Source of the DNA: Hyperoodon ampullatus
Taxonomy: Eukaryota > Chordata > Mammalia > Artiodactyla > Ziphiidae
Length of the DNA: 64,000 bases
Assembly: GCA_949752795.1 (NCBI GenBank)
Contig: OX457070.1
Span: forward strand, 29,125,088 to 29,189,087
Reading direction: 5' to 3'
Shown: positions 54,451 to 63,801 of the stretch, in pieces
Layout of the letters: each line of letters starts with the position of its first letter
Position numbering within the stretch: the stretch's first letter is position 1
Notes under the pieces: generated by a model
Seen by the model: the letters and a program-made list of their open reading frames with translations, nothing else
The model's database searches: none
What the model was told of the DNA's origin: nothing
Translations under genes and position numbers: made by a program

Positions 54451-57400
54451 AATTAGAGGGCTTCCCTGGTGGCGCAGTGGTTAAGAATCTGCCTGCCAAT
54501 ACAAGGGACATGGGTTCAAGTCCTGACCTGGAAGATCCTACATGCCACAGAGCTGCTAAGCCCATGCGCCACAACTACTGAGCCTGAGCTCTAGAACCCA
54601 CAAGCCACAACTATTGAGGCCATGTGACACAACTACTGAAGCCTGCACACCTAGAGCCCGTGCTCCACAACAAGAGAAGCCACCACAATGTGAAGCCCAC
54701 GCACCGCAATGAAGAGTAGCCCCAGCTCACCGCAACTAGAGAAAGCCCACGCGCAGCAACGAAGAGTAGCCCCCGCTCGGTGCAACTAGCGGAGGCCCGC
54801 ACACAGCAACAAAGACCCAACACAGCCAAAAATAAATAAATTTATTTAAAAAAAATAAAACTAGAGAAGTAATACCTGTTCATTATACAGAAATCATAGA
54901 TTTCATTATAGAGCATAAAGGAGGAGAAAAATAAAAACCACCTGTAATCCCACCCACTGTAGATGACATCATCATTAAGATTTTGGTGTATACTCTTTCA
55001 GACTTCTTTTTCTGTGCATGAAAAGGGTTTCTAGGGGCTTCCCTGGTGGCGCAGTGGTTAAGAATCTGCTTGCCAATGCAAGGGACACGGGTTCGAGCCC
55101 TGGCCCGGGAAGATCCCACATGCCGCAGAGCAACTGAGCCCGTGCACCACAACTACTGAGCCTGCGCTCTAGAGCCTGTGCACCACAACTGCTGAGCCCA
55201 CGTGCCACAACTGCTGAAGCCTGTGTGCCTAGAGCCCGTGCTCTGCAACAAGAGAAGCTACTGCAATGAGAAGCCTGTGCACCACAACGAAGAGTGGCCC
55301 CCACTCACCGCAACTAGAGAAAGCCCGTGCGCAGCAACAAAGACCCAACGCAGCCAAAAATAAAAACAAACAAATAAATTTTTTTAAAAAAAGAAAAGGA
55401 AAAGAGTTTCTAAAACATGGGATCATATCTCAGCAGCTTTTTTCACTTAAAAATATATCACGAACAGCTTTCCATGTCTGTCTTCAACATTATTTTTTTA
55501 ACTTTTTTTATTATTATAAAACATGTAATATAAAACTTAACATTTTAACCATTTTTAAGCATAAGGTTTTCTGGCATTAAGTAATTTTGCATTGTTGTGC
55601 AACCATCACCACCATCCATCTCCAGAACTTTTTCATCTTTCTCAACTGAAGCTACCCATTAAATACTAACTCTGCATTCCTGCCTCCCCCCAGACCTGGT
55701 TGCCATTCTACTTTCTGTCTGTATGAATTTGACTACTCAAATTAGAATCATACAGTCTTTGTCCTTTTGTGACTGGCTTATTTCACTTAGCATAATCTCT
55801 ACAAGGTTCATCCATGTTGTAGCATGTGACAAATTTTCTTTCCTTTCTAAGGCTGAAAATATTTCATTATATGTATCTACTACATTTTGTGTATCCATTC
55901 ATTTGTTTGGATACTTGGATTGCTTCAACCTTTTGGCTATTGTGAATACAACATTTTTAAACAGCTTCATAAAATTAATTCATTAAGTTATCTCACTCTA
56001 GTCAATCCTGAATTTAAGTTGTTTCAAACTTTTTGCTATTATGAACAATGCTTCCTTTTATAATTAACTTCCTTTTAGACAAACCTTTTATAGCCTTAAT
56101 TATTTCCTAATTTATTTAGGATATTCTTTCGGGTAAATTCTTAAAAGTTAAACTGGAGGGTCAAAGGTTATGTACATTTTTAGGACTTTTGATTGTTTTT
56201 GTCACACTGCCCTCCAGAAAGATCGTAATATTTCTACAGTTTACTCCTGCTAGCCATGCATGAAAGAGTTTCTCTTTTTTATTTTTTTATTTTTTACTTT
56301 TGGCTGTGTTGGGTCTTCATTGCTGCCCATGTGCTTTCTCCAGTTGTGGTGAGCAGGGGGCTATTCTTCATTGCAGGGGGCTACCCTTCATTGCAGTGCA
56401 CGGGCTTATCATTGCGGTGGCTTCTCTTGTTGTGGAGCATGGGCTTCAGTAGTTGTGGCATGTGGGCTCAGTAGTTGTGGTGCACGGGCTTAGTTGCTCC
56501 ATGGCATGTGGGATCTTCCCAGACCAGGGATCGAACCCATGTCCCCTGCATTGGCAGGCGGATTCTTAACCACTGCATCACCAGGGAAGTCCCCAAGAGT
56601 TTCTTTTTTTAATCTTTATTGATTTGATCGCCAAAAAATGTTCTATCATTCTTTTAATTTGCATTACCCTCAAATGTTAATGAGAGTAAGTTTTCATATT
56701 AGTCATTTGTATTTGATGAATTGCTTTTTCTTTGTCTATTTTTAACTTGGGTATAATAATTCAATAATAATAATGACAACTATAACAAGTAGCACTTAAT
56801 GAGCACCTACTCTGTGCCAGCTGTTATTTTAAGTTCTTTACCTAGATTAATCCATTTAATGCTCATCAGCCCACTCAGAGGTAGATTCTGTGATCCCCAT
56901 TTACAGATGAATAAACTGAGGTGAAGATAGGTGCAGTAACCTGCCCAGAGTTACACAGCTAGTAAAGTGGTGGAGCTGGTCCTCAACTCCAGGCAGTTTT
57001 GGACTCCAGAGCCTTCACTCCTAGCCATCCAACACTCACCTGTCTTTCCACTGACTAGGCTATAAGCACTGTCAGGGCAGTGAACTGTGTCACCAAGAAA
57101 TTTAGAATTTATAATTATTTTATCAAATTCTTGTGAAATATATTTTTGGCTGCTCTTGTGAATAAGGTGTTTATCATGTGTCTAACTTGTTACTGCCAAT
57201 GTATGGAAAGCTCTTGATTTTGATATAATTACTATCAAATTGCCCTCCTTAATGAATTCCTAGTAGTGATGATAGTTGTTTACCTGTTGTTTCTGGGGAA
57301 TCAATTATATCACTTGAAAAATAATGATAATTTTGTTTCCTATCAAGTGTTTATATCTCATTGTGTTTTTCTTGTTAAATTAGCTACAACTTCAAGAGCA

Positions 57401-60400
57401 ACAATGAATAATAGCAAAGCTAGCAGCTGAGATTTTCATTTTACTATAGTAAAACTATCATTTTTACTATAGTAAAAACTCCTCCAGCATAGCATTTTCC
57501 AGCTGTATCTTGAAGAAGAGATAGTGATAAGTATGCTGTGAAAAAAGTGTTCCATGATCTGATAAGTTTGAGAAATGCTACATTCTGTATTTCTTTGATT
57601 CTAAGACCCTTGACTGTAAGATGTTCAGTCAATTTTGTAATAACTTTTTTGCTGGGAAAAGAAACTTTGCCACATGAGAACTTCCCTGGTTGTATGATAT
57701 ACTCAGATCGCAGATAATGTTACAACTGGAGTAGGGAGGCAGTAGGGAGTAGTGTCTTAGAATATAATGTATCTCTCTTAGTAACTCATCCTATAAATTT
57801 GCATATTACAATGATCCTGAAATTAAAATACCTGTTGAACTTTATTTAACTTAAGTTTTCCCCAGTTTATTTGACCGGTCAACACTTTTCAGGGGAATAC
57901 CATTAGCATTTCATAGAAGTTTTCTGGGGGCTTCCCTGGTGGCGCAGTGGTTGAGAGTCCGCCTGCCGATGCAGGGGACACGGGTTCGTGCCCCGGTCGG
58001 GAGGATCCCACATGCCGCGCAGCGGCTAGGCCCGTGAGCCATGGCCACTGAGCCTGCGCGTCCGGAGCCTGTGCTCCACAGCGGGAAAGGCCACAACAGT
58101 GAGAGGCCCGCCTACCGCAAAAAAAAAAAAAAAAAAAAAAAAAAGAAGTTTTCTGGGAAAAGATGCTCTGTGTTTCACTATTAAATAATGAACTATTGGT
58201 TATTTCAGATAAATTTTTTTATTATAACAGCATATCATATTATTGGTTTATTAAGTATTTTTATTAGGAACTAGAATTGATTTTTTTTAAATGTAGTTGT
58301 TTTTTAAATTATTTTTATTTATTTATGTATTATTTTCTGGCCTCACCACATGGCTTGCGGGAGTTCCCCAACCCAAGATTAAACCTGGGCCACAGCAGTG
58401 AAAGCACCGAATCCTAACCACTAGACCACCAGGGAACTCCCTAGAATTTAATTTTTTGAAATAACTTTTTTTTTTTAATTTTTGGCCACACCCCGCAGCA
58501 CGTGGGAACTTAGTTCCCTGACCAGGGATCAAACCTGTATCCCCTGCATTGGAAGGCGGAGTCTTAACCACTGGACCGCCAGGGAAGTCCCTTGAAATAC
58601 CTTTTTACCATCTTTTGAGAAACCTCAAAGATGAACTGTTTTGACCCAAATGCAATGAAATTTATTTATTTTATTTAAGTATAATTGATTTACAATGTGA
58701 GTTTTATGAATAAATGTCTAATAGTGAAGTAATCTTGCCTTTCTGGAATAAATCCTGTGTGGTCTTTTTTATTTTAATATGTACGTAGAGTCTATTTGCT
58801 AATACTTTACTTAAGATTTTTTATTATTGATTCATAAGTATTAACTGCCTACAGTTTCTTTTTTGGAGGCTGTCTTTTTTGGGGTTTTGTAATAGTTATA
58901 TAGAAAATGATTTTAGAAAGCTTTGGACCAAATTAAATATCTTGGGGGGAAGGGTAAATTGGGATTTTGGGATTGACATATACACACTACTATATATAAA
59001 ATAGATGACTAATAAGAACCTACTGTATAGCACAGGGAACTCTACTCAATTCTCTGTAATGACCTATATGGGAAAAGAACCTAAAAAAGAGTGGATATGT
59101 GGATATGTATAACTGATTCACTTTGCTGTACAGCAGAAGCTAACACAACATTGTAAGTCAACTATACTCCAATAAAAATTAATTTTAAAACATAGCTTAG
59201 GGCTTCCCTGGTGGCGCAGTGGTTGAGAGTCCGCCTGCCGATGCAGAGGACACGGGTTCGTGCCCCAGTCCGGGAAGATCCCACATGCCGCGGAGCGGCT
59301 GCGCCCGTGAGCCATGGCCGCTGGGCCTGTGCGTCCGGAGCCTGTGCTCCGCAACAGGAGAGGCCACAACAGTGAGAGGCCCGCGTACCGAAAAAAAAAA
59401 AAAAAGCTTAGGAAATACCTGTTCCTTGAATGTTTGAAAGAATTTATTCTCTTGGACCTAACCTTTACTTGCAGGCAGTTCTCCAAAAACTTGTTTAATT
59501 TCTTATGATTTATATTTGTACTCACGGTCTCTACCTCTTCTTTAGTCAATTTTAATTGTTTTTTCCCAAAAAATTCTTCTATTTTCATCCAAAATTTAAA
59601 TTGTGTACATTTTTATAATTTTTCTTATAGAGGATAATCACATAACTTTTAAAACCTAGGTCTATAGTGATATACTCCAAGAATTTTTTGTCCTTTTCAA
59701 AGAACTGGCTCTTGTATTTATCTGAATGTCTGTTTTGAACTATTTTATGCTTTTGTCTGTAAAAATTTCTCCTAACTCTTTAAAAAATTTTTCTAACATT
59801 TTCTTGGAATTTTTAAATTTTTATACCTTTTGGAATTATCAGTTAATTTTTAAAATTCATGTTTGATAATAAGAACATTTAAGGTTCTTCTTATTATTAT
59901 TAATATCTAAATAGTCTCTAATCATAGTTTAGTTTCTCTGTGTCCCCAACACTTTGTATTTAAAATTTCCAGTTGGTTGAGTTGGTTTGATTTTTATATT
60001 CTTAGGTATCAATTTTTACTTCTATTATTTTGAGGTCAGAAGATGTGCCTTTTCAATTTCTATTTATTTTAGGGATTTAAAAATATTTTCTCACTAACCT
60101 AATGTATGATATTAATTTGTGCTAGCAAAGATGTTATTATTTATCCAATGTAAAGTCTTGTATAGCTTTAAGACTTATACAACTTAGATAGCAGAGTTGT
60201 GATAGAACTTCCTACTACAGTTATGTTTCTCTAAATGTCTTCTGATATTGCAAAAAGCCTTTGAGTATTGTAATGCAATGTTTTTGGTACATCAGAGTTA
60301 TTGACAGATGTCAATGTAAATATATTGTCTTAGTCCATTTGGGCTGCTATAACAGAATACCATAAACTGGGTGGCTTACAAACAACAGAAATTTATTTCT

Positions 60401-62542
60401 CACAGTTCTGCGGGGTGGGAAATCCAAGATCAAGGCACCAACAGATTCGATGTCTGGTGAGGGCCTGCTTCCCGGCTCAAAGACGGCCATCAGCAGTCTT
60501 CACTTTGTGTCCTCACATTACAGAAAGGGCAAGGATGCCTCTGGGGTCTAAAATAAGGGCACTCAATCTCATTCATCTGCCCTCATGACCTAATCACCTC
60601 CCAAAGGCCCCACCTCCAAGTACTATCACATCAGGGATTAGGTTTTCAACTTATGAATCTTGGAAGGATACAAAATTTGGGAGAAATTTTGGGAGAATGT
60701 AGATTCAGTCTATAGCAATATTTTATCAATGTAAAAATAACATTTGCCCTAAATTCATCTTTGTTTAATATTACAGCAGTGGCACCAGCTTTGTTTTGTT
60801 TTACATTTTTCTGATGTTTGCCATCCTTTTAACTTTTTTGTGACACTTTGTTCTTATTGAATCTCTTATCAATATTATATTGTTGGTTTTGATTTTTCTC
60901 CAATTTCAATAGTTTATCCCCTTTATTATAATTGATATAGTTGGTCTTCTGTCTCCTTGTTTTGTTCTTCTGTTTTTTGCTAAATGGACTATGTTTTCTA
61001 TGCTTAATTGTCTCCATAGTTTTGAAGGTGATACCATATGCTTATTTTTAATTCTGCTAGTATTTTACATTTTTTCAAAAGCATTCTTTAACCTGAGTTT
61101 TTCACGTTTAAATCTTTGATCTTCTGGACTTTATCTTGATGTAAGTTATGAGGTAAGATTCTGCCTTTTATTTTCTTCCAGATAATTATGTAGTTGATGC
61201 ACACCATTTGTTATAAGAAACACTTGTATTTCTTTTACTAATTGAAAATGCCATTTTTACCTTATCTTAAATTCCTGTTCTTTTTGTATCCATTTTGGAT
61301 CTTTCTGTTTTGTTTTGTTAATCTGTCTAGACATATGCCAGTACCACACTCTTTTGTTATTATGGATTTGTAATATGTTTTAGAACCATGTAGATTTTAA
61401 TTGTTTCTTTCTAGTTTCCTTGAAACCTTGACCTTTTCTTGATAGTCTCCCTTTTAACCTCACCCAGCTGTCTTTTCCTCTTAGTCTGGGCTCTCCTTAT
61501 GATTCTTTTGGCCCTATTTTCATAAAAGCTGGGTCTTATTTTATTTGAGGATGCCAGACAGTTCCCTGAAACTTTGTTTTGGATAGATACAGCAGTAATC
61601 ACTTTTCCCTTCCCTTGATTCTTCTTGTTGGGCCCCCCCTTTTTTTTCCTCATATAGTTTTTGGGTTTTGTTTTTTTTGCGGTACGCGGGCCTCTCACCG
61701 TTGTGGCCTCTCCCGTTGCGGGGCACAGGCTCCGGATGCGCAGGCTCAGCGGCCACGGCTCACGGGCCCAGCCGCTCCGCGGCATGTGGGATCTTCCCGG
61801 ACCCGGGCACGAACCCGTGTCCCCTGCATCGGCAGGCGGACTCTCAACCACTGCACCACCAGGGAAGCCCAGTTTTTTTTTTTTAAAAAACTTCTTTTTC
61901 ATTTCCTTTTAAAATTTGTGAACAGGGTAAGATCTGTCCAGACTCAATTTTTTTTTAATTAATTTATTTATTTTTGGCTGCATTGGGTCTTTGTTGCTGC
62001 GCGCGGGCTTTCTCTAGTTGCAGCGAGCGGGGGCTACTCTTCATTGCAGTGCGCGGGCTTCTCATTGTGGTGGCTTCTCTTGGGGCGGAACACGGGCTCT
62101 AGGCACATGGGCTTCAGTAGTTGTGGCACGTGGGCTTAAGCAGTTGTGGCACACGGGCTTAGTTGCTCCGCGGCATGTGGGACCTTCCCAGACCAGGGCT
62201 CGAACCCATGTCCCCTGCATTGGCAGGCAGATTCTTAACCATTGTGCCACCAGGGAAGTCCTGTCCAGATTCAAATTTATTTGGGAGTTGTACTAATCAA
62301 TCTTTTTTCTTTTCTTTTCTTTTTTTTCTTCAGGCAACACTTCCCCAGATCAAAAGGAGCCAACACCTTTCATCATTGAGTGGATCCCAGATATTCTTCC
62401 CCAATCCAAGATTGGCGAGCTGCGGATCAAGTTTGAGTATGGTCACCACCGCAATGGGCATGTGGCAGAGTACCAAGAACAGCGGCCCCCCCTGGACCAG
62501 CCCTTGGAACTGGCCCCTCTGACCACCATCACTTTCCCTTGA
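39828..62542 (+). CDS. C2orf42: C2orf42 conserved zinc-finger-like protein, 574 residues, eight coding exons
   Basis: C2orf42 has no well-established molecular function. Exons 39828-40662 (ATG 39840), 41376-41486, 43452-43556, 46128-46232, 48978-49085, 52424-52524, 53870-54032 and 62334-62542 join without a break to 1,725 nt, 574 residues plus stop, the length I recall for the human protein. All junctions have AG/GT ends and matching phase. Residues 28-47 hold a Cys cluster (C28, C31, C42, C47; [20 protein letters not shown]), which fits a treble-clef or zinc-ribbon fold. C224-x-C226-x18-C245-x-H247 has the SWIM zinc-finger spacing. A basic stretch (KPKKRKKED) lies around residue 300 and could act in nuclear localisation. 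The start was chosen because it begins the long open exon and gives the conserved [11 protein letters not shown] start. The ending is [10 protein letters not shown]. Confidence 0.97.
41376..41486 (+). CDS. C2orf42: C2orf42 coding exon 2
   Basis: Acceptor TTTAG to 41375, donor GTGAGA at 41487. It encodes residues 275-312 ([20 protein letters not shown], then the basic KPKKRKKED). Phase 1 at both ends. Confidence 0.94.
41995..42216 (+). repeat. tRNA SINE with A-tail
   Basis: GGGACTTCCCTGGTGGTCCA head. The duplication AAAAGACCTAGGCT is at 41981-41994 and ends at 42,230. Confidence 0.9.
42690..43070 (+). repeat. Old L1 fragment with a foldback segment
   Basis: CTCTAACTCAGTAATCCCAC and GCAGGCAGCCATGAAAAATG resemble an L1M 3' end. 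At 42,974-43,070 two imperfect inverted arms (AATAATTTTTTGGTATAAGT and ACTAAAAAATTATTTGTTTG) face each other across about 25 bases. Confidence 0.5.
43452..43556 (+). CDS. C2orf42: C2orf42 coding exon 3
   Basis: Acceptor TTTAG to 43451; donor GTAAGT at 43557. It encodes residues 312-347 ([33 protein letters not shown]). Phase 1 at both ends. Confidence 0.94.
43620..43739 (+). repeat. Short tRNA-only SINE close to a splice donor
   Basis: GGGACTTCCCTGGTGGTCCA head and a 22-base A-tail. GAAGCCCAAAG and TGATGCCCAAAG flank it. It begins about 63 bases after the exon 3 donor. Confidence 0.88.
43875..44515 (-). repeat. Two SINEs fused head to tail (dimer), antisense
   Basis: CAAATTGTCTTT flanks the whole block (43863-43874; about 44,517-44,528). 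In sense reading the first unit starts at about 44,512 and ends CAGCCAAAAG near 44,231, where the second unit begins without its head (GAAACCACCTTACAATGGAG). Confidence 0.85.
45045..45258 (+). repeat. Young short-form SINE
   Basis: GGCTTCCCTGGTGGTGCAGT head, long A-tail. The duplication is AAAAGTATGTGGTAG (45030-45044) against AAAAGTATCTGGTAG (45259-45273). Confidence 0.92.
45424..45707 (+). repeat. Long SINE
   Basis: GGGCTTCCCTGATGACACAG head; tail AAATAAATAAATTTATTTAA. AAAAGGGGATA and AAAACGGGATA lie at the borders. Confidence 0.9.
46128..46232 (+). CDS. C2orf42: C2orf42 coding exon 4
   Basis: Acceptor CCCTAG to 46127; donor GTAAGT at 46233. It encodes residues 347-382 ([20 protein letters not shown] to TMHYQFDG). 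Phase 1 at both ends. Confidence 0.94.
47350..47600 (-). repeat. Probable old L1 fragment
   Basis: CTAACCCACCTCCCAGAACT followed by TAGAACATTGACAATAATGT resembles an antisense L1M 3' UTR part. Assignment is uncertain. Confidence 0.4.
47765..48110 (+). repeat. Long older SINE
   Basis: GGGACTTCCCTGGTGGTCCA head; tail AAATAAATAAATAAAAATTT. The duplication contains TTTTAGTGGCT on both sides (about 47,754 and 48,112). Confidence 0.9.
48978..49085 (+). CDS. C2orf42: C2orf42 coding exon 5
   Basis: Acceptor CTATAG to 48977; donor GTATGG at 49086. It encodes residues 382-418 ([20 protein letters not shown] to PNSTT). Phase 1 at both ends. Confidence 0.94.
49763..49877 (-). repeat. Short tRNA-only SINE, antisense
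   Basis: TTTTTTGGCCGAGCCACTCA, CCAGGGATCGAACCTGTG (reversed B box), end CCAGGGAATTCCC. Confidence 0.88.
49990..50309 (-). repeat. Long SINE, antisense
   Basis: Duplication TTGAGACAGT at 49980-49989 and 50310-50319. T-run, GACTATGTTGGGTCTTCGTT. Confidence 0.9.
50349..50475 (+). repeat. Short tRNA-only SINE
   Basis: GGAATTTCCTAGCAGTCCAG head, GTTCGATCCCTGGTCGGGG, tail AACAAAAACAAAAACAAACC. CTTTAGGCCT and TTTTAGGCCT lie at the borders. Confidence 0.88.
50966..52250 (-). mobile_element. Tc1/mariner-family DNA transposon, antisense, inactive
   Basis: Terminal inverted repeats: TTGGGTGGGCCAAAAAGTTC at the left end and, on the opposite strand, TTGGGTTGGCCAAAAGGTTT at the right end; about 1.29 kb, the usual mariner length. 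The left end abuts TA, the mariner target; the right flank has lost it. The single gene runs on the minus strand. The TIR is like the mariner family known in cetartiodactyl genomes. Confidence 0.93.
51039..52069 (-). pseudogene. Mariner transposase pseudogene
   Basis: From ATG at 52069-52067 to the ancestral TAA at 51041-51039: about 343 codons, full mariner length. Order: N-terminal helix-turn-helix region, the RSGRPVEVD linker, catalytic GDEKW (Asp about codon 153), the [20 protein letters not shown] block, HQNNAR (codon 245), and [13 protein letters not shown]. The spacing from Asn245 to the third Asp is 34 residues, as in D34D enzymes, but the middle catalytic Asp is Asn. There are in-frame TGA codons at positions 41, 46 and 172, and a +2 shift near the C-terminus (about 51,107). 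It cannot be functional. Confidence 0.93.
52254..52282. repeat. (GT)n microsatellite
   Basis: GTGTGTG run after the mariner; probably part of the tail of the split SINE. Confidence 0.9.
52424..52524 (+). CDS. C2orf42: C2orf42 coding exon 6
   Basis: Acceptor TTTGAAG to 52423; donor GTAAGA at 52525. It encodes residues 418-451 ([20 protein letters not shown] to ILDTPE). It is 101 bases, so skipping it would shift the frame. The mariner ends about 170 bases upstream. Confidence 0.94.
53345..53490 (-). repeat. MIR SINE, antisense
   Basis: TTTTGCAGATGAGAAACAGG, GTTCAAGCTCTGTCTGGCTT: MIR core read in reverse. Confidence 0.6.
53870..54032 (+). CDS. C2orf42: C2orf42 coding exon 7
   Basis: Acceptor ATGCAG to 53869; donor GTAAGT at 54033. 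It encodes residues 452-506 ([20 protein letters not shown] to LELKTFLKV). Confidence 0.94.
54212..54452 (+). repeat. Young short-form SINE with (ATAA)n tail
   Basis: GGGCTTCCCTGGTGGCGCAG head, ends GCGTACC then (ATAA)n at about 54,404-54,452. The flanks AAAATAAAATTAG recur on its far side. Confidence 0.92.
54459..54855 (+). repeat. Long SINE next to the previous one
   Basis: GGGCTTCCCTGGTGGCGCAG head. Borders AAATAAAATTAGAG (before) and AAATAAAACTAGAG (after). It contains an extra repeat of the AGAGTAGCCCC block. Confidence 0.9.
55034..55398 (+). repeat. Long SINE
   Basis: Duplication GAAAAGGGTTTCTA (55020-55033) against GAAAAGAGTTTCTA (55399-55412). Confidence 0.92.
55490..56260 (-). repeat. 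Old L1 3' end, antisense
   Basis: TTGTTGTGCAACCATCACCA, CATGTTGTAGCATGTGACAA, CTTGGATTGCTTCAACCTTT: L1M 3' UTR and ORF2 end in reverse. Confidence 0.65.
56276..56593 (-). repeat. Long SINE with internal duplication, antisense
   Basis: AAAGAGTTTCT before and CAAGAGTTTCT after. About 24 bases (GGGGGCTATTCTTCATTGCA) are repeated in tandem near 56,356-56,400. Confidence 0.88.
56790..57015 (-). repeat. MIR SINE, antisense
   Basis: GAGCACCTACTCTGTGCCAG, CATTTACAGATGAATAAACT, GAGTTACACAGCTAGTAAAG: nearly complete MIR in reverse. Confidence 0.85.
57439..57478. repeat. Tandem pair of perfect palindromes
   Basis: TTTTACTATAGTAAAA (57439-57454) and TTTTTACTATAGTAAAAA (57461-57478), six bases apart. 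Each can fold to a hairpin. No function is known to me. Confidence 0.85.
57929..58143 (+). repeat. Young short-form SINE
   Basis: Perfect duplication AGAAGTTTTCTGGG (57915-57928; 58144-58157), A-tail of about 25. Confidence 0.94.
58284..58440 (-). repeat. Short tRNA-only SINE, antisense
   Basis: TCTGGCCTCACCACATGGCT, end CCACCAGGGAACTCCC. CTAGAATT on both sides. Confidence 0.82.
58471..58591 (-). repeat. Short tRNA-only SINE, antisense
   Basis: Duplication TTGAAATAACTTTTT (58456-58470) against TTGAAATACCTTTTT (58592-58606). Confidence 0.9.
58930..59195 (+). repeat. Cetartiodactyl L1 3' end, sense
   Basis: CTACTGTATAGCACAGGGAA, ATAACTGATTCACTTTGCTG, ATACTCCAATAAAAATTAAT: the L1 3' UTR end. 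Confidence 0.85.
59199..59403 (+). repeat. Young short-form SINE
   Basis: GGGCTTCCCTGGTGGCGCAG head, ending CGCGTACCG plus A-run; AGCTTAG at both borders. Confidence 0.92.
60326..60718 (-). repeat. MaLR-type LTR, antisense
   Basis: TTAGTCCATTTGGGCTGCTA at one end and CAGTCTATAGCA at the other, with ACCTAATCACCTCCCAAAGG inside. It is related to but distinct from the LTR at 688-1127. Confidence 0.6.
61668..61869 (-). repeat. Young short-form SINE, antisense
   Basis: TTTTTTTTGCGGTACGCGGG start, CCACCAGGGAAGCCC end. Confidence 0.92.
61951..62261 (-). repeat. Long SINE close to the last C2orf42 exon
   Basis: Duplication TGTCCAGACTCAATTT (61935-61950) against TGTCCAGATTCAAATTT (62262-62278). It ends about 72 bases before the exon 8 start. 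Confidence 0.92.
62334..62542 (+). CDS. C2orf42: C2orf42 terminal coding exon
   Basis: A long T/C tract and CAG acceptor ending at 62333. It encodes residues 506-574 ([20 protein letters not shown] to [10 protein letters not shown]), with TGA at 62540-62542. Confidence 0.95.
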
Positions 62543-63470
62543 GGCAAAACAAGAGTCTTTCGCTGCTAAATTTGCACATCCCCACCCTTTGACAACTTTA
62601 AATACTAGTTAGGCACTTAGATGGCTCTGTTCCTTAGTGAACTACTCTTAGCTAATATGCGGTTTCTCAACATATTCAAGTGGATTCTGTTGAAGAAAAA
62701 CTCTTCTTGTACATAGCCCTTTTGGTGCTGCTGTGTATAGTCTTCATTATAAATTGGGTGGTATTCCTGGCTAGTTTTTAAAGGAACAAAAAGAAAACCA
62801 GCCCACATACCTTCTCGAAGGACTCACCTTTAGAGTTTGTTTCAACCTTTTCCTAATTCTCTAAGAAGTTAGCAGCACTCGCCTTACACCAACAGTGTTG
62901 GGAAGTTAATAATACCCTGGTTAGGGCAGAATGTTGACGATCATCCTGGCAGAATTCCAGTCGTGCCCTTTCATTCTCTTCTCAAAGCACAGTGTCACTC
63001 GTTTTTCCCAATTATATCTCATGTTGGCCTAATTATAAAATTATAAACCTTTCGGGAGATTTAGGTGATAGTCAAACAGGAAAAAGAGATCCAGGTGTCG
63101 AGGCAGTATTTGACATTTCAAACTAATGCTTGTAATTGCTTGTTTACTTGATTTTTCTTTCCTTCTTTACTCTCCGAAAAGTTTAACAGGTGGTAAAATT
63201 CAATTCCTATTTTTTAATTCATTGATCACAGAACGGAGATACTGAAAGACACAGAATGAAAGCCTGCCTTTAAGGAGAAAAGAAGGGAATGAACATTTCC
63301 TGTTTGCCTACTACACCCCAGGCATTTTCATTTAGATTCTCATTTGATCATTTTTCTCATTTAGTCCTCATCATTCTTTGAGTTTAGCCATCACCCCTTC
63401 TTTTATAAATTTAAACAGTCTCTTTGAGATTAAGTATCTTGCTGGAAACAGCATTAAAAATGTTTCATTT
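62543..63470 (+). other. C2orf42: C2orf42 3' UTR (end uncertain)
   Basis: Non-repetitive sequence follows the stop. No AATAAA was found; ATTAAA at 63453-63458 is the best poly(A) signal candidate. The end is inference. Confidence 0.45.
63290..63450 (-). repeat. Possible MIR, antisense
   Basis: GTTTGCCTACTACACCCCAG and TTTAGTCCTCATCATTCTTT fit a diverged MIR in reverse. Confidence 0.4.
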
Positions 63471-63591
63471 TATTCCAAAGTGCATGTTCTTTCCACTCTG
63501 TCATGTTGCTTTATAATATAAATTCCTTATAATTCACTGTCCTTGGGAAGACAAGAAAAGTCCTTAGGTTAGGCTTTTTTTTTTGTTTTGT

Positions 63592-63801
63592 TTTTTTTTT
63601 TTTTTTTTTGCGGTACGCGGGCCTCTCACTGTTGTGGCCTCTCCCATTGCGGAGCACAAGCTCCGGATGCGCAGGCTCAGCGGCCATGGCTCACGGGCCC
63701 AGCCGCTCCGTGGCATGTGGGATCTTCCCGGACTGGGGCACGAACCCGTGTCCCCTGCATCGGCAGGCGGACTCTCAACCACTGCGCCACCAGGGAAGCC
63801 C
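63592..63801 (-). repeat. Young short-form SINE, antisense
   Basis: Poly-T, TTGCGGTACGCGGGCCTCTC start, AGGGAAGCC end. AGGCTTTTT recurs on both sides. Confidence 0.92.

Larger units (their letters stand above)
58690..61420 (-). repeat. Old L1 sequence, antisense, with several insertions
   Basis: T-rich + strand text with L1 ORF2-like words in reverse (for example TCTGGAATAAATCCTGTGTG near 58,742). It is broken by a sense L1 3' end, a SINE and an LTR. Limits and continuity are approximate. Confidence 0.5.
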
